Of a stretch of 64,000 bases of DNA, positions 21,851 to 34,190 are shown piece by piece. Position numbers and translations under genes: made by a program. Source of the stretch: Gnetum montanum (lineage: Eukaryota; Streptophyta; Gnetopsida; Gnetales; Gnetaceae); NCBI GenBank assembly GCA_015680685.1, contig MNCI01008330.1, positions 122,065 through 186,064 of the forward strand, in the 5' to 3' direction. A model generated the notes under the pieces. That model was not told where the DNA came from, searched no databases, and saw only the letters and a program-made list of their open reading frames with translations. Positions within the stretch are counted from its first letter, which is position 1. Every line of letters begins with the position of its first letter.

Positions 21851-23281
21851 AAAATTCATTTATTTTAGTTATTTATTGTATTGAAGATAATTATTTAATT
21901 TAAATTCTAGATTTCTTTTTAGTTTATTATTTGCAAAAGGTCATGTAACCCTCTCCAACTAATACTATTCCTAGGTTTCTGTACCCATACTAGAGGCACC
22001 CTAGGCAATAGTCTTCTAAAATGAATTTTCTTTCCCAGTGTTGGTGCATCTAAAATTTATGCATAAACAAAAATCAAATTCAAAATGATTGTACATTATT
22101 CAATAATAATTCTTGTGAAAAGTTCTATTAATTTGATTCATAGTATTTTTCTTCCATGGCATGGACTTTACATCATGTTTTTTTCCATGGCATGGACTTT
22201 CTATCACATTTTTCTCCATCATGGGATCTTATGTGGTGCGTGATGTAGAGGGTGATAAAATACACTCCCCCCTCCCCCATTGTGCTAGAGTTATTAGCCT
22301 CTCGGCCAAAACTAAAGAAAAACATGAATCCAATTGTTGCGTAAGTGAAAGAAAAAAGAGGAAACATGAATTCCTAGAGACTAACTAAGACTAAATTTTT
22401 TAAATACTTAAATAAATAAACATGTAAATAGGTAAACTATTAAAATTAAAAAGCAAGGAAATGTCCTAGTTAATGACTGAGACTTATAGAGTCATTACTA
22501 CTCAATATGAGACTAATCAAATGTTTTATGCAATGCAACCACTGCAATCATGTAGGAAACTAAGTATAAATCTCATGCACTCACAATGTTGAGCTACCAA
22601 GAATTCGCAAGTGGATCCTTCTCGTAACATGATCCTACCCTTTTACCCTTGGAAATTCTATTTATGAGAGACCCATGGATTCTCAAAAACTAGTGAGACA
22701 TCAACATCAAACATGAGTCCACCCTTTAGATGTCTAATCTCATCCTATGCTTCACCTTAGTTAACTTCTTGCATGTACAACAGTGAAATAGAGATAGACT
22801 AATAAGGAAGAAATGGGACATTTGAATGAACTAGAAAGGAAAAGGGAAATGCAACATCATTGGATCCTAACCAATAATTTAATTAGCTCATTGGAGGATG
22901 AAAGCTTTCACCACTTCACAAGGGTTCTTCCACTAGTTCCTTTTACCACTACTTGCCCAACTAGTAAGGATACATCTTCAAGTCCCCCTTCAAAGATGTA
23001 AGGTAGCACTAAAACTTCCAATGCCATATAGTTTTGATTATTCCATGGTCTATGCATTGATGAAGCTAGATTGAGTGAAGTGCTACAAATGCACTAGAAA
23101 CCCAAGAATCCAGTTTGGTTTTATTCCCTCTCCACAAGTATGTAGGGAAGCTTCCTAAATTTAACATTACTAGAAACCTCTTCTCAGTATCTCTAGCCAT
23201 ACTAAATAATTAAATCCATACATTGTGCTTCAGTTAGGCAATGAACATTGATTTCCATATCATGATCAAATAAAACTTTAA
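21851..23281. other. Unassigned sequence left of element A
   Basis: Mostly AT-rich non-coding DNA. A short direct repeat (TTCCATGGCATGGACTTT) occurs at 22152 and 22183, with a degenerate third copy near 22212. Short frames at 22161-22388 and 22813-23001 match nothing I recognise. This is the pre-insertion flank of element A, and its right end carries the CCTTT target site. Confidence 0.5.
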
Positions 23282-23286
23282 CCTTT
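23282..23286. repeat. Target-site duplication of element A, left copy (CCTTT)
   Basis: CCTTT immediately precedes the LTR start TGATGAGTGG. An identical CCTTT follows the other LTR at 45890-45894. Five base pairs is the normal target duplication of Ty3/gypsy elements. Confidence 0.85.
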
Positions 23287-24197
23287 TGATGAGTGGTGAA
23301 GTACCCCTATCCCCAACCATACAAATCATAATCATTCATGCATGATGTAGTCAAATTTTATCGACTCTATCATGTTTCAATGCACTAGCTCTCTAGGAAG
23401 TGACCTGGACATTAAGAACATTTTTTGTCTACCCAACTACACTTGTGAAGCTCAAGGGTATGGTTTAAGTGTAATTGAGGCACATGACTTTTATTTCTTT
23501 TTGTTTTATGGTTTTGGTACTTGAAATAAATAGGATAAAGAATAAAGTAATTTAATGTCTACTTTAATCTAATTGACTAAATATTGTGTAACTAGTCCTA
23601 ACATAAGTATCTAGTCTCACTTTCCATACACATCTTGAACACATATAACATTACTGGGTTACAAAGCCTTAAGCATTACTAGGATTAAGAAACATCATAC
23701 ACATGCTATAAGTAGTCACACTTATGTGTTTACTTAATCACTATTTATCTTATCTTTCTTAAGTACTTAATTATCTTAATTACTAAGGAACATTGAATAG
23801 ATGACTAAAAGCATTAAATGCATAAATAAAATATTCAAGTTATCTAGAATGCCACAAGGTTTATCAAGAAGCTCATGTTTATTGCCACACACACTATTGT
23901 GCTCAGGTACAAAAGTTCTCGAATAAAGATTTGTACACTCAATGACTCCTACTATGGATACTTGAGAAAATATTCTAACTTTTAAATGGAAAAACTACAA
24001 GAAATTTACTACAACTGTGATAAGATGATGCCTAAACACGATGGGTTAGCACATATTTATAGGTAAGAACAAACCCTACATCAATAGGACCACATCAATG
24101 CATCCAATGATGCATTGATGGGGCATAGTTGATGGGGTGCAATCAACAAGGCTTAATTGACAAGGTCTCATCGATGTGTTCAATTCATGACTCATCA
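23287..24197 (-). mobile_element. Element A 3' LTR
   Basis: 911 bp on the plus strand from TGATGAGTGGTGAAGTACC to CATGACTCATCA, with TGATGA/TCATCA inverted ends. A minus-strand TATA box (TATAAATA) lies at about 24054-24062. Between it and the LTR start are repeated GTTGATGGGG-like words. It is very similar in order and sequence to 45022-45889. Confidence 0.92.
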
Positions 24198-24212
24198 TAC
24201 CCCCACGATTGA
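24198..24212 (-). promoter_or_regulatory. Element A polypurine tract
   Basis: The minus strand reads AATCGTGGGGGTA directly before the 3' LTR. This is where plus-strand DNA synthesis would be primed. The same ATGGGGGTA/CA block abuts the 3' LTRs of elements B and C. Confidence 0.8.
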
Positions 24213-24439
24213 ATGACAACTCATCCTCAAGTTCTTTACAAAATTGGAAAGTTATGGGATTGTTAACTAGCATCTAAGTCAACAAAAGTACATGACAAAA
24301 CTAAGTGCTTGGGTGTACGGATCAAAAAAATTACAAATTGTGATGTTCATGAAACAAAATTGGACACCAAACAAAAATTAGATAACACATCCTCCGATGA
24401 CGTGAAGATAATTAAAAAGATCACATAGTCCCAGGCAGT

Positions 24440-26460
24440 GGAGGCTCTTGAGGCTCCAATGAACCTTATCCAACTTTAGGCACATGTGTTGGTTGAGGTT
24501 GTTGTGGCTATCCAACTGCTATAGAAACTTTTGGTGGAAAATGGAAAGAATCTAGAATTCTTTCATTTTTTCCTCCTTACTCTTAGGATCATGCACAGTC
24601 CACATAGCTTCAAAAATGTGGGCTTGAATGGGAACATCCCAAGGATAGGGAAGTGCTAAGAATAGCTCCTTAGCATTGACAAACCAAGTAGCAAATTATT
24701 TGTGTTCAATATTGAATGCCCTGACTATGTTCTGTAGTCATTCATTCTCATAGCTAGGTTCTCAGTAGTTAATCTTTGATTAGTGAATCGTGTCTTAAGA
24801 ACTTCAAGTCCAAAATTTGTCATCTTAAGCTTTGGTTTGGTGTCCTTATGGTGCTTGAACTTGGCCTCATACAATAAGTATGAGCTAGCCATCTATTTTT
24901 CAACTTTTAATCATGATTATCTAACAGTCAACATTGCAAGATTTGCATACCAGAGATTGGCCAATTCCATATATTCTATCATTTCTTTGATCTACAACTC
25001 CTTCAGGTGAATCTCTGCTTTGTTATAGGCATTTATCCCATTAATGATAGACTACTAAACTTCTCTTCCTTGCTGGAGTTGCTGGAGGACCTCATTTACT
25101 TTTTCCTTAGCCATTTGGATATGCTTCTCATTCACCTCCTTTTGTAGGCCAACTTGGTCTCTATAGTGATTCTTGACTCTTTCAAATTTGAGAGCCTCAT
25201 TCTTCCAAGTAGTAATTTCAATAGCAGATTTTTGGAATAAGGCACAAACTTCCTCCATAAAAAGATTGTGATTTTATACTAATAATTTCCTTAATTCCAT
25301 AGTTGCTCTGGCTAGCTTCTCCTATCGTTGATGGATAAATTCTTGCATTTTTTGTTTTTATGCATCAACATATCATAAGAAGTCATTTTCTACAATCAGT
25401 GTTTTATTTTCCTAGTGTATCTAAACCAAGTCCTTTTAAATTGGATAGGTCTTTACTTTGGCCATGGATTGGTTAAAGATAGATATCACCATTCCCTTCT
25501 TAACTTGTTTTAATCTTTCTTAAAGTTGCTAAATCTTCATATTTCTTTATTGCAAAGTTGAGAAGTGCAAGGTCAACAAAGAGGGCATGTAATTTAGAAA
25601 CCTCCACATTCAAGCATTGGTTTTGTTCTTGAGCCATTTTAAGTTACCCTTCTAAGATGGTACATTTTCCCTTTGCCTCAAGAATCTCTAACTAGGTTCC
25701 AATAATGTTGTCTAGAAAATCAAAGATGCTTGAAATTGGTTGTCCATTTCCCACCAATCGGTTCAGTAACTTTTCATGCTAGGTTGCATTCAATCTTTTG
25801 TTGATAGTTCCTGTAGATATCTACACATCTCAAAGCATAGATGCATCTAGTATAGATGTTGTAGATGCATTAAGTACTTTCGCTATTTAGTTAGCACCCA
25901 CTTTTGTAGTTGTCTCCTGCCCTTGGTGCTGCATCACTAGTACAGTTGCTCCCTCATCCTCCTCCAAGCATATCAAAAAGGAGGAAATATTTTTAGAGAT
26001 TTTTGGGAATAAATGGTATTGTGATAAAGACATTGTCATCTCTTGGAATCTAGGATTCAATCTCACGACTGGCTATGTTCATTAGAATGAGAATATTAGA
26101 CCACCTTCCTCTATCTAAATAATTGTTTGAGCCACCACATTAAGATGACTCATCATAAGTCAATATACAAATGGATCTCCACCACTCATTCCTACTCACT
26201 ACTCCTACTCATGCAAAAGCTATTCTCAAATTTCATGTAAGTGCGCAAAGGTTATGTGGCCTTCGACATTATTTCTTGAGTGGATGGTGGAGGTGGCAGT
26301 TACTACTTTTCTTCCTTAAATAGGGTAGACATATTATCTTTCATTATTTTGGACCAAGAGGCTATATGAGTATGCCTGATCATGTTATTTACATAGTTGA
26401 TTATACTTGCACTTTTGCAAATTTTTCAGATAAGACATGGAAAAGGCAAGACTTTCCTTC
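24440..26460 (-). pseudogene. ORFX of element A: conserved 3' open reading frame, unknown function
   Basis: I do not recognise the product. Minus-strand blocks in order: KVLPFPCLI, a stop, KICKSASIINY (26429-26455 and onward); a PPPPS stretch (about 26290); LEEDEGATVLVMQHQ (25926-25970); a degraded middle; a coiled coil including WKNEALKFERVKNHYRDQV (25055-25258); and a C-terminal AMWTVHDPKSKEEKM (24564-24608). The same blocks in the same order occur in element C (54060-56640), and the middle part occurs at the right edge (63236-64000). It is in the same orientation as gag-pol and lies where some Athila elements carry an envelope-like gene, but I see no signal peptide or membrane segment. Multiple stops are present. 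Confidence 0.65.
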
Positions 26461-28099
26461 CATGTTCATTCTCATTGAAATGCTTTTCTATCTCTAGATA
26501 GATTAATTATGGAATGTTTGTTGGAAATCTCCCACTTAGATTGGCACATGCTCAAGTAGAGGAGGTAGTCACCTTACTCATCCGCATTGTCAGATTAAGG
26601 TGATAGGCCACTATTTTGAAGTATATGCACTCTATTGATGTAAGCACACAAAACTCCTTGTAGTAAACCCTGTAACACCACTATGACCACTCCTTTTTAA
26701 TCTCTAGATTAGCTTATGTAGACAACTCTACCAATGTGTTGCAGAATTAGGCAACCCAAGAGCCTATGTGATGGCTTTAACTATGTAGAACACCTAATTG
26801 TGCTTGATTTTCATAGCAGAACCTACCTATCTATTATTTCAAAAGAGGTACATATCTCCCATGTACCACTCTCCACTAGAAGTTATGATTGGCCACATGG
26901 GAAAGGTTTGCAATTTTCTCTTTACCTCTTTTGGAGCATGTTCTAAAAATGGCCCAAAGTTCAATTCTTGAAAATTTGAGTGTTGTACATCACGAGGCTT
27001 GATTATGTCGAGACAAGCTTATGTTATTCTCACTTCAAGTCTTAATATGGGCCCTAGTGCCTTCCCTCACTACAATTGTTTTATTGTAGCCTCTTCCTTA
27101 AGAATCTATCAAATAGATTCCACTTCAGTCTCCTCCCGAAGAGGTCCTATTGCATGGGTTTCTTTTGCCTATTTCTGGGCTTATTCTTATTGGCCCCTTC
27201 CAATTCTAGATCATTTCTTCCCTGGTTGAGATGATCCTCCTTTCTACGGTCTTGTTAGTCTCAGTGCCATATGTAATCACAACATGACCATGGGTTAGCA
27301 ATTATTGTGTAACATGAAACAATTGGAATACCTTATCTTGTTAGGAAGGTTACATCTGGCTAAGTTATGATTATGGCATATTTGATCAATTTTAATCATT
27401 AGTTGAATTGTATCTTAATATTAATAAGTAATTATAGTAATACTGAAGGGTGTTGAAAGAGTTAAACTCTTAAAAGGTGATGGTTCAATATCATTATATT
27501 CTTTAACCCTTTGGGGGATTCAGAAAAATTTTCAAAATTTTTTTGTCAAAAGCCTTACTTTTTGTAGCCCCCATGACTAAGAGCTTACCTTTGGTAGCTA
27601 CAAGATTAAATAATGGAGTGATTTGGACAAATAGTCAAGACGTTATGGGCTCTAGAAGGTTTGGAGCTCTAAAAAATGGCAAGAACTCCTCTCTTGTTGT
27701 GAAGCAAATGACAAGAACTTTCAAAGTTCTCGATAGTATTCATTGGATTTTTATGTTGAGTTGACGGGGCCTAGTCGATGGGGCCCCATCGACGAGGTCA
27801 GTTGCATCAACTAGGCCTAGTCAACATGGTTGTTGACAACTATTGACTTTGGTCAAACTTTGAAAATACAAGAAGTTTTTGAGTGAAATTGGAGTCAAAT
27901 GGAAGCCCAAAAAGCCATGAACATGATGAAAAAAATAGAAGAGGTTGCTGGAGTTTAGAAAATTCAAGAAATTGAGAAATTTTCAGAAAATGGTTGGAGA
28001 ATGAAGTTTATGAAAGTTAAGGAGCACAAAGTTGGATGCCCAATGGGGCATGCAAAAGATATTATTGTGGCAATGTCTAACATAGGGGGCTTAACTATC
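26461..28099 (-). other. Element A region upstream of ORFX, weak coding signal
   Basis: This may include the N-terminal part of ORFX (by analogy with element C, about 600 bp more) but the reading is too degraded to follow. At 27760-27835 there is a cluster of GTCGATGGGGCC-type words, identical in style to those in this element's LTRs upstream of the TATA box, followed by TCGACGAGG and TTGACAAC. No other structure was recognised. Confidence 0.45.
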
Positions 28100-29285
28100 C
28101 AAACCAAGAGATATGCAAGTAGGTCCTCTCCATAGTAGGCACATATCCTTTTTACCCTTGCATAACCTTAACTAAGGGGTCCGTGGGTGCCATAATTGAT
28201 TAATGAATACGAAAGTTAAGAACCACCCAAAAAGAATCTATCCAAGAATTCCAACACATCAGACTAAGACATTAAACATAACATAGACATTGGTAGTGAG
28301 GTGAGTTATACCAGCATAGATGGATGACTGAGAAGTTGCGATGAAATCCTAAATTGAGGTCATAAAAGGTCCCTTGTGGAATTTGTATTTAAAATAACTC
28401 AAGAGAAGCCATCCTTAGTCCAAATCAAAACCATCCACTCTCAGTGACTTCACATCACCACTCCAAGATCAATCCACCCCCTCAAAACACAAGAGTGCTT
28501 CCAAAAAATGATCATCATTCTATAATAAGAAGAAAAGAGAAGTAGGAAGTGAGAGAGGGCCTTAGTTAGAGGAGAACTTTAGGCATGGGTAACATGTCTT
28601 TCTAGTCCCATAACTAGTGCTTGTATCCCATTTATTTATCTAAGGGATGTTCTTTAGATTCCCGTAATTTTTTTAAAATGAAAACCACACCATGCAAAGA
28701 CTTTATTTAACTTCTTATTATTGGTCAACTCAAAATGGTAAGAAGTCAATGAAAACACTCGAGCACCCAAGTAAGTAGAAGAGTACAAAGAGTATTGATT
28801 CCCCTTCAAGTCACGTCCTATGCAAACCTTTGAATCCTTTCCAATTCCAAAAACCCTAAGATCCCAAATATATTAAAATTTTATTTAATGAAAGGGACCT
28901 CAAATTTCCAAAATAAGAAAAACTGTAGAGTTTTTGAATGGATGCATGTCATGGACTCATTACTTGTTCCATGAAAAATAAACCATGTCTTAGTCATCAG
29001 ACATTAGAATTCAAAAATACAAACCAAACATTAGTAATCAAAATATTATGCACAAATCACCATTAGTAAACAATAATATTGTTATTATGTCCTATCGTAA
29101 TAAAGAACTTTTATTAGTAACAATAATTAAAATTCACACACAAAAATGAAGTAATTTATATAAAAAAGTGTAAAATATTCAATAAAGATAAAACATACTA
29201 ACAATGTTGTAAAACAAAAATTGAGAAAATCAATAGGGTGAAAAATTGAGAAAATCAATAGGGTGAAATATATAGGGAGTCTCTC
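28100..29285 (-). other. Conserved non-coding block of the Athila family (element A copy)
   Basis: No reading frame, yet words are shared in the same order with elements B (33050-34180) and C (57740-58540). Examples: AGGTCCTCTCCATAGTAGGC (28114), AAAGGTCCCTTGTGG (28365), GTCCAAATCAAAACCATCC (28417), GCATGGGTAACATGTCTTTC (28585). It lies between integrase and ORFX. It could be a 3' untranslated or packaging-related region; that is inference. Confidence 0.6.
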
Positions 29286-29289
29286 ATAT

Positions 29290-29960
29290 ATTTGCTAATA
29301 GTTACTATTAAAATCTTTGTAATCTCCTTGTTAGCTACCTCTACTTAATCATTGGTGTGGGGGTGATAGGGTGTTGTTAATTTATGTTCAACCCCTAAGC
29401 ATTGCATGAGTTTTCAAAAGTGGCACTTGTAAAATGAGTTCCATTATCAGAAATCAGTGCACGTGGCACTCCAAACCTATTTCCAACATTTTTTTGTACA
29501 AATCGAATAGCAATGGGATGATGTACAATCGGTGATAGCTATTGATATTGCCCATTTGGTACATAGTTGACTTCTATGATGATGTATGTCTTTCCATTGG
29601 ACATGGGTGTGATGGGACCCATGAAGATAATGCCCCATATGTCAAAGGGCTTTAGTGGTTGAATCCACTATTGAGGATCATCCATTCGAGTGGTCATCCC
29701 ACCATCTTGTTGATAGCATTCATAGGATTGGACAAACTAGTGGGCATTCCTAAAGATTGTAGGCCAATAGTATTCTACAATTAGGATTTTTATGGTTGTG
29801 CATCCCCCACATAGTGGTCTCTTCAAGGGCCTTCATGAGCATCCTAAAGAATGTGTAATTGGTCTGCATTACAAACACACCAACGAACAAGGCCATCAAC
29901 ACACACCTTGTAAAGGTGTCCATTTATTTCCATGAAGTACTTAGCCCAATGAAGAAATTG
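29290..29960 (-). pseudogene. Element A integrase
   Basis: DNA integration enzyme, recognisable but broken. Minus-strand pieces: zinc-binding remnants (VCVDGLVRW, about 29900), then WIQPLKPFDI and WGIIFMGPITPMSNGKTY (29600-29660). The first catalytic Asp of 'WG-D-F-GP' is replaced by Ile. ALISDNGTHF (about 29435-29465) keeps the second Asp. The C-terminal part fades near 29300. Element B's copy is better preserved. Confidence 0.8.
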
Positions 29961-30059
29961 TTGTTTCTTCCTAAAGTCCAGATATTGTGGCATTTCTTGA
30001 GTGAAAAGATAAGTGAGGATTCCATCATTCCATTTTGATTGAGTGGGTACTTTATCATT

Positions 30060-30560
30060 TATTACTCTTGTAAAGAGGAGTTCATTTGAAAATTGATCAA
30101 AGAGTGAACTCTTCTCCTCTTAATTATCCCATCTTAATCGAGAGATATGGTCAATGACCACATTCTCAATCCCTTTCTAATCTACCATTGTGAGATTGAA
30201 TTCTTGCAAGATCACAAGTCACTGTATGATATGAGGGCTAACTGTTGGCTTGTTCATTAGGAAGCTGATGGCACTATGATCTATATGCACAAACATCTTA
30301 TAGCTAAGCACATAGTAGCTAAACTTTTTGAGAGTATACACCACTACCATTAGTTCTTTTTTGGTTATGGTGTAATTCAACTATGCATTCACAATGCTTC
30401 AACTTGCATAATGGATGTAATATGGACATTTCTTATTGTCCAACTACATAAGCATGACTCCAAAGGCATAATTAGATGCATTTGTCATTATGTGAAATGT
30501 TTTGAACTAGTCTAGTGCTCATAGAATTGGATTTTCTATGAGTTTTTTCTTTAGTTGTTG
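30060..30560 (-). pseudogene. Element A RNase H
   Basis: Minus-strand reading has NASNYAFGVMLM, YYIHYAS, LNYTITKKELMVVVYTLKKF, HIDHSAISFLMNKPTVSPHI and ENVVIDHISRLRW, the standard RNase H block order of Athila-type pol. Stops replace several codons. It is the only RNase H of this element, in contrast to element T. Confidence 0.85.
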
Positions 30561-31491
30561 GAATGCATGTTCACACTTCTTGGTTGAGATGAATGGAGCA
30601 TCTTTCTTTGTAAGCTTGACCAATGGCTTTGCAATCTTAGAGAAATTCTCTATAAACTGTTAGTAGTAGCTAATGTATCCAAGGAATGATTGGATTTCTT
30701 TAACTATCTTTGGTTGGTGCGTGATTCTTTGCATGACCCTTATCTTTTCTAGGTCTACCTCAATCCATGCTTGCATAACGTTGTGCCCTAATACTATGCC
30801 TTCCTAGACCATTAAATGGCTTTTCTACCAATTTAGACTAAGGTTTGTTTCAACACATATTTTTAGTAGTTGCTCAAGGAAATCCAAGGCTTGCTCAAAT
30901 GTAGCCCCATAGGTAGAGAAGTCATCCATAACGACTTCTACTCTGCTACTAATTTGTTGTTGAAAAATAATAAGGACTAGGCATTGGAATGTTGTAGTGG
31001 CATTACATAGACCGAATGACATCTTGTAATATGCAAAAGTTTCACAGGGACTCATGAATGTTTTTTTGTCCTGATCCTCTTATGCAATCTAGATTTGGTT
31101 ATAGCCACTATAACCATCCAAGAAGCTATAATAACAATGCCTAGCTATAGTGTCCAACACTTGGTCCACAAATGGCAATGAAAAATGATCTTTAAATGTG
31201 GCCATATTCAATAGCCTAAAGTCGATGCAAACCCACTATTTTTCATCTTTCTTTGGCACAATTACAAGTGGGCTAACCCACTCACTATTTGTGATTGCAT
31301 AAATGAACCCCACCTTGAGGAGTTGTTCTATTTCCTCTTTGAAAATTTGCTTCAACTAGGGATTTAGCCAGCTCTATAGTTGTCTTCTTAGCTTCATGGT
31401 CAGGTCAATGTAGATATAATGCTAGCATATCCTTGGATCGATTCCAATCAACTCAAGATATTACTAAGCAAAGTTTGTTGTCCATTTGTTA
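30561..31491 (-). pseudogene. Element A reverse transcriptase (C-terminal side of the B insertion)
   Basis: The minus-strand reading includes GIDPRICWHYIYIDL just downstream of the insertion point, then SPCETFAYYKMSFGLCNATT (31000-31055) and VEVVMDDFSTYG with the catalytic Asp pair intact at 30921-30932. ICVETNLSLNW follows. The N-terminal linker of the same gene lies on the other side of element B at 41173-41414 (ANLTLEQKDKFLKVV), and the two parts join logically after removing B. Confidence 0.88.
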
Positions 31492-31496
31492 ACCAC
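31492..31496. repeat. Target-site duplication of element B, left copy (ACCAC)
   Basis: ACCAC precedes the B LTR. ACGAC follows the other LTR at 41173-41177, so 4 of 5 bases match. The split element A gene is continuous across the site. Confidence 0.7.
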
Positions 31497-32296
31497 TGAT
31501 GAATGGCGAGGTATCCCTCTGCTCAACCATATGAATACAAGCATACACGCATGATCCAGTCGAATTTCAAGGACTAAGTGCTTATGCGCCTTTACAGAAC
31601 CTAGATGGGTTAGTCAATCGTTGTCTTCCCAAGCTTACTTGTATAGTGTGATTGTATGGTTAAGTAAACTTGAGGTATATGATTTCTATATATTTTTATG
31701 TTTTATGTCCTAGTGCTACAAAGGAAGAAGTCAACTAATTAAGTAACCACTTTAATTTAACTAATCGACTATTCTCTAACTAGTCCTAACACCAACATTT
31801 GTTCTCACTTGCCGTTCACATCCTAAACCAATGCAACACTATTGGAATTACCAAACATTAATCGTTACTAGGTTACCAAGTGTTTCACACATGCTTGAAG
31901 TGGTTGTATTGAGTGTGCTTACTTAGGAGAGTTAACAAGGTGAGAGATAGAACATTAATTAACTAAGCATTAAATAGTTGTAAATAACATCAAATAAGCT
32001 ATTCTGAATGTTGCAAGGTTTATCACAAAGTTGGTCTTTATTTCTGGCCACAAGGCATGCCTAGGTACGCAATGCTTAAATAAGGATTTGTTCGCCTTAT
32101 GAATCCTACTGCGGACACTAAGAAATAATTGTAACTCTGAGAAGGGAAAAAGACAAGAGTTTAGGTAAGGGAATAAGATTAATGAACTAACTATTTCCAA
32201 ACCAAGTGCACCCACCTCTTATTTATAGGCGACAAGACTAGCTACAATATTGCTTGAAAGGCTCTAATATTGTAGCCCTAATATCACAGCTCATCA
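31497..32296 (-). mobile_element. Element B 3' LTR
   Basis: 800 bp from TGATGAATGGCGAGG to ATCACAGCTCATCA (plus strand), TGATGA/TCATCA ends. Minus-strand TATA box (CCTATAAATAAGAGG) is at about 32216-32230. It matches 40667-41172 closely but is shorter in the ATATC-repeat segment near the LTR start. Confidence 0.92.
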
Positions 32297-32311
32297 TGCC
32301 CCCATGACTGA
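32297..32311 (-). promoter_or_regulatory. Element B polypurine tract
   Basis: The minus strand reads CAGTCATGGGGGCA immediately before the 3' LTR, as in elements A and C. Confidence 0.75.
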
Positions 32312-34190
32312 ATGAAAACTTATCCATGAGTTCCTTACAAAATATTAGAAAGGCATGGGATTATTGATTGAATGAGAACTGACAACGATAAGGAATAATA
32401 GACTCAAAGTACCTAGTAAACGGATCAACAAACATATTACAACATTGGTGTTCACACCCTTTGTGGTGAATAGTATACATTGATGATATCCATACCCTCA
32501 TCCAATAGCTTGAAGAGAAAGAAAGAGAGAAACTAAAATGAGACACATTGCTACTAATGTCAAAAATTTGCACTCCATTGTTCATCCATAGCCACATGAC
32601 CAAACTTGTTCCTTATGTAAATGCTCCAGCTTCAATCCAACCTGAGTGCTTCCTCCTATCCCAGTTCATTGTTCATGTAATTTCCATCTGTACACACAAC
32701 ACAGTCACAAATTAGCAAGGATAGATAAGCCATAATGCAATTGATACCTTGCCTCGATATAAGCACATTGGCTGGGTTATGGTTATGGAAGATACTGGGT
32801 TAGAGGTTTTTAACTAATAACTACCCAAGGTGTAGGGGTGAGATAGGTGATTGAATGGAAAAATTTGTAATAGGGCGACCATGACTTTGAGAGAGCCTCC
32901 AGTAGTGATAGGGTGGAAAAACTAAAGGAACAATGAAGATGAGGGGAAAAACAACGGTGAAGCCAATAAGATGGATTTCATGGATGGGGATTAAATAATA
33001 AATGGTTGATTGCAAAGAATGTTTAAGGAAAAGAACATAATAATTGCACCAAAAAGGAATGCTAGTGGGTCTTCCCCAAAGTAGGCTCATGCCTTTTATG
33101 CCTTGAAAAACCCACAAACCAAAGAGTCCATAGGCTCTTGGAATGACATATGGAAATAAAGGTTAAGAACTTACCCACAAGAGTTTACTGAAGACTAACA
33201 ATGCATCAACTAAGATATAGACTAATCATAAAATCAACAATGAGGTGGAATATGAAAAGAAATATGAAAGGAGAAAGGTTGTGTAAAGTCCCTTGTGTAT
33301 TATGGGTTTAAGGTGACTGAATAAAATTCATCCCAAGTCTAGACTCACCAACCACATCCAGCGACCTTGCATCAACACATTTGACCAACCCATCCTCATG
33401 AAGCAACAAGAATGTGTCCATCGAGTTACCACCATTCCAAGGAGAGAAAGATAGGAAAGTAGGAAGCAAGAAAGGGCTTTAGGTAGAGGGAACCTTCAAG
33501 CATGGCTAACATGTCTTTCCAATGCCATAACCAATATTTGCAACCCATGTTTCTTTATTATGTCTAAGGGGTGTGCTTTGAATTCCCACTAGTTTTTTTT
33601 CTACGTGAGAACCACACCATGCAAAGACTTATTTAGATTCAGTCAACTTCCTGATATTTGGTCAATAGTGGAATGGTAGAAAACCCATGAAAAACATCCA
33701 AGTACCTAAGAGAATAGCTAGCACAAGTGTGTCGAATCCCCTTGAAGTCACATCCTTTTCAACCATTAAGTCCTTCCTTGGTTTGAAGAATACCAAGTCA
33801 TCAATTTATTAATAAGTTTATTTAGCAAAAAGGGACAATACAATTCCAAAGCCAAAGGAGACCACAACATTGAATGGATGAATGGAAAATGTGGACTCAT
33901 TGCCTATTTTATCAAAAGAACCATATCTTAGTGTCAACATCAAAAGTCAAAGGTAAAAGCCAAACATTAGCAATCAACATTATTATAGTCCAACTCATCA
34001 TCATAAGCACTTATTATATGATGAATGAAAGTAAATCAAATAAAGAAATAGTAAAATTGTGAACAATGGTGTAAAAAAAATAAGTAAAATTGAAAAGAAG
34101 TGTAAAATAAAAAATGTGTAAAACAAAAATACAAAAGGAGCTGAGGGCGTAGAATGGTTAGCATTTGTGGCCATCTCCCCCATGACTGAG
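32312..34190 (-). other. Element B 3' non-coding region
   Basis: No recognisable gene. It contains the family's conserved words: AGTGGGTCTTCCCCAAAGTA (33064), AAAGTCCCTTGTGTATT (33285), GGCTAACATGTCTTTCCAAT (33503). ORFX is absent here. Short frames of up to 98 codons (32821-33117) look random. Confidence 0.6.
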
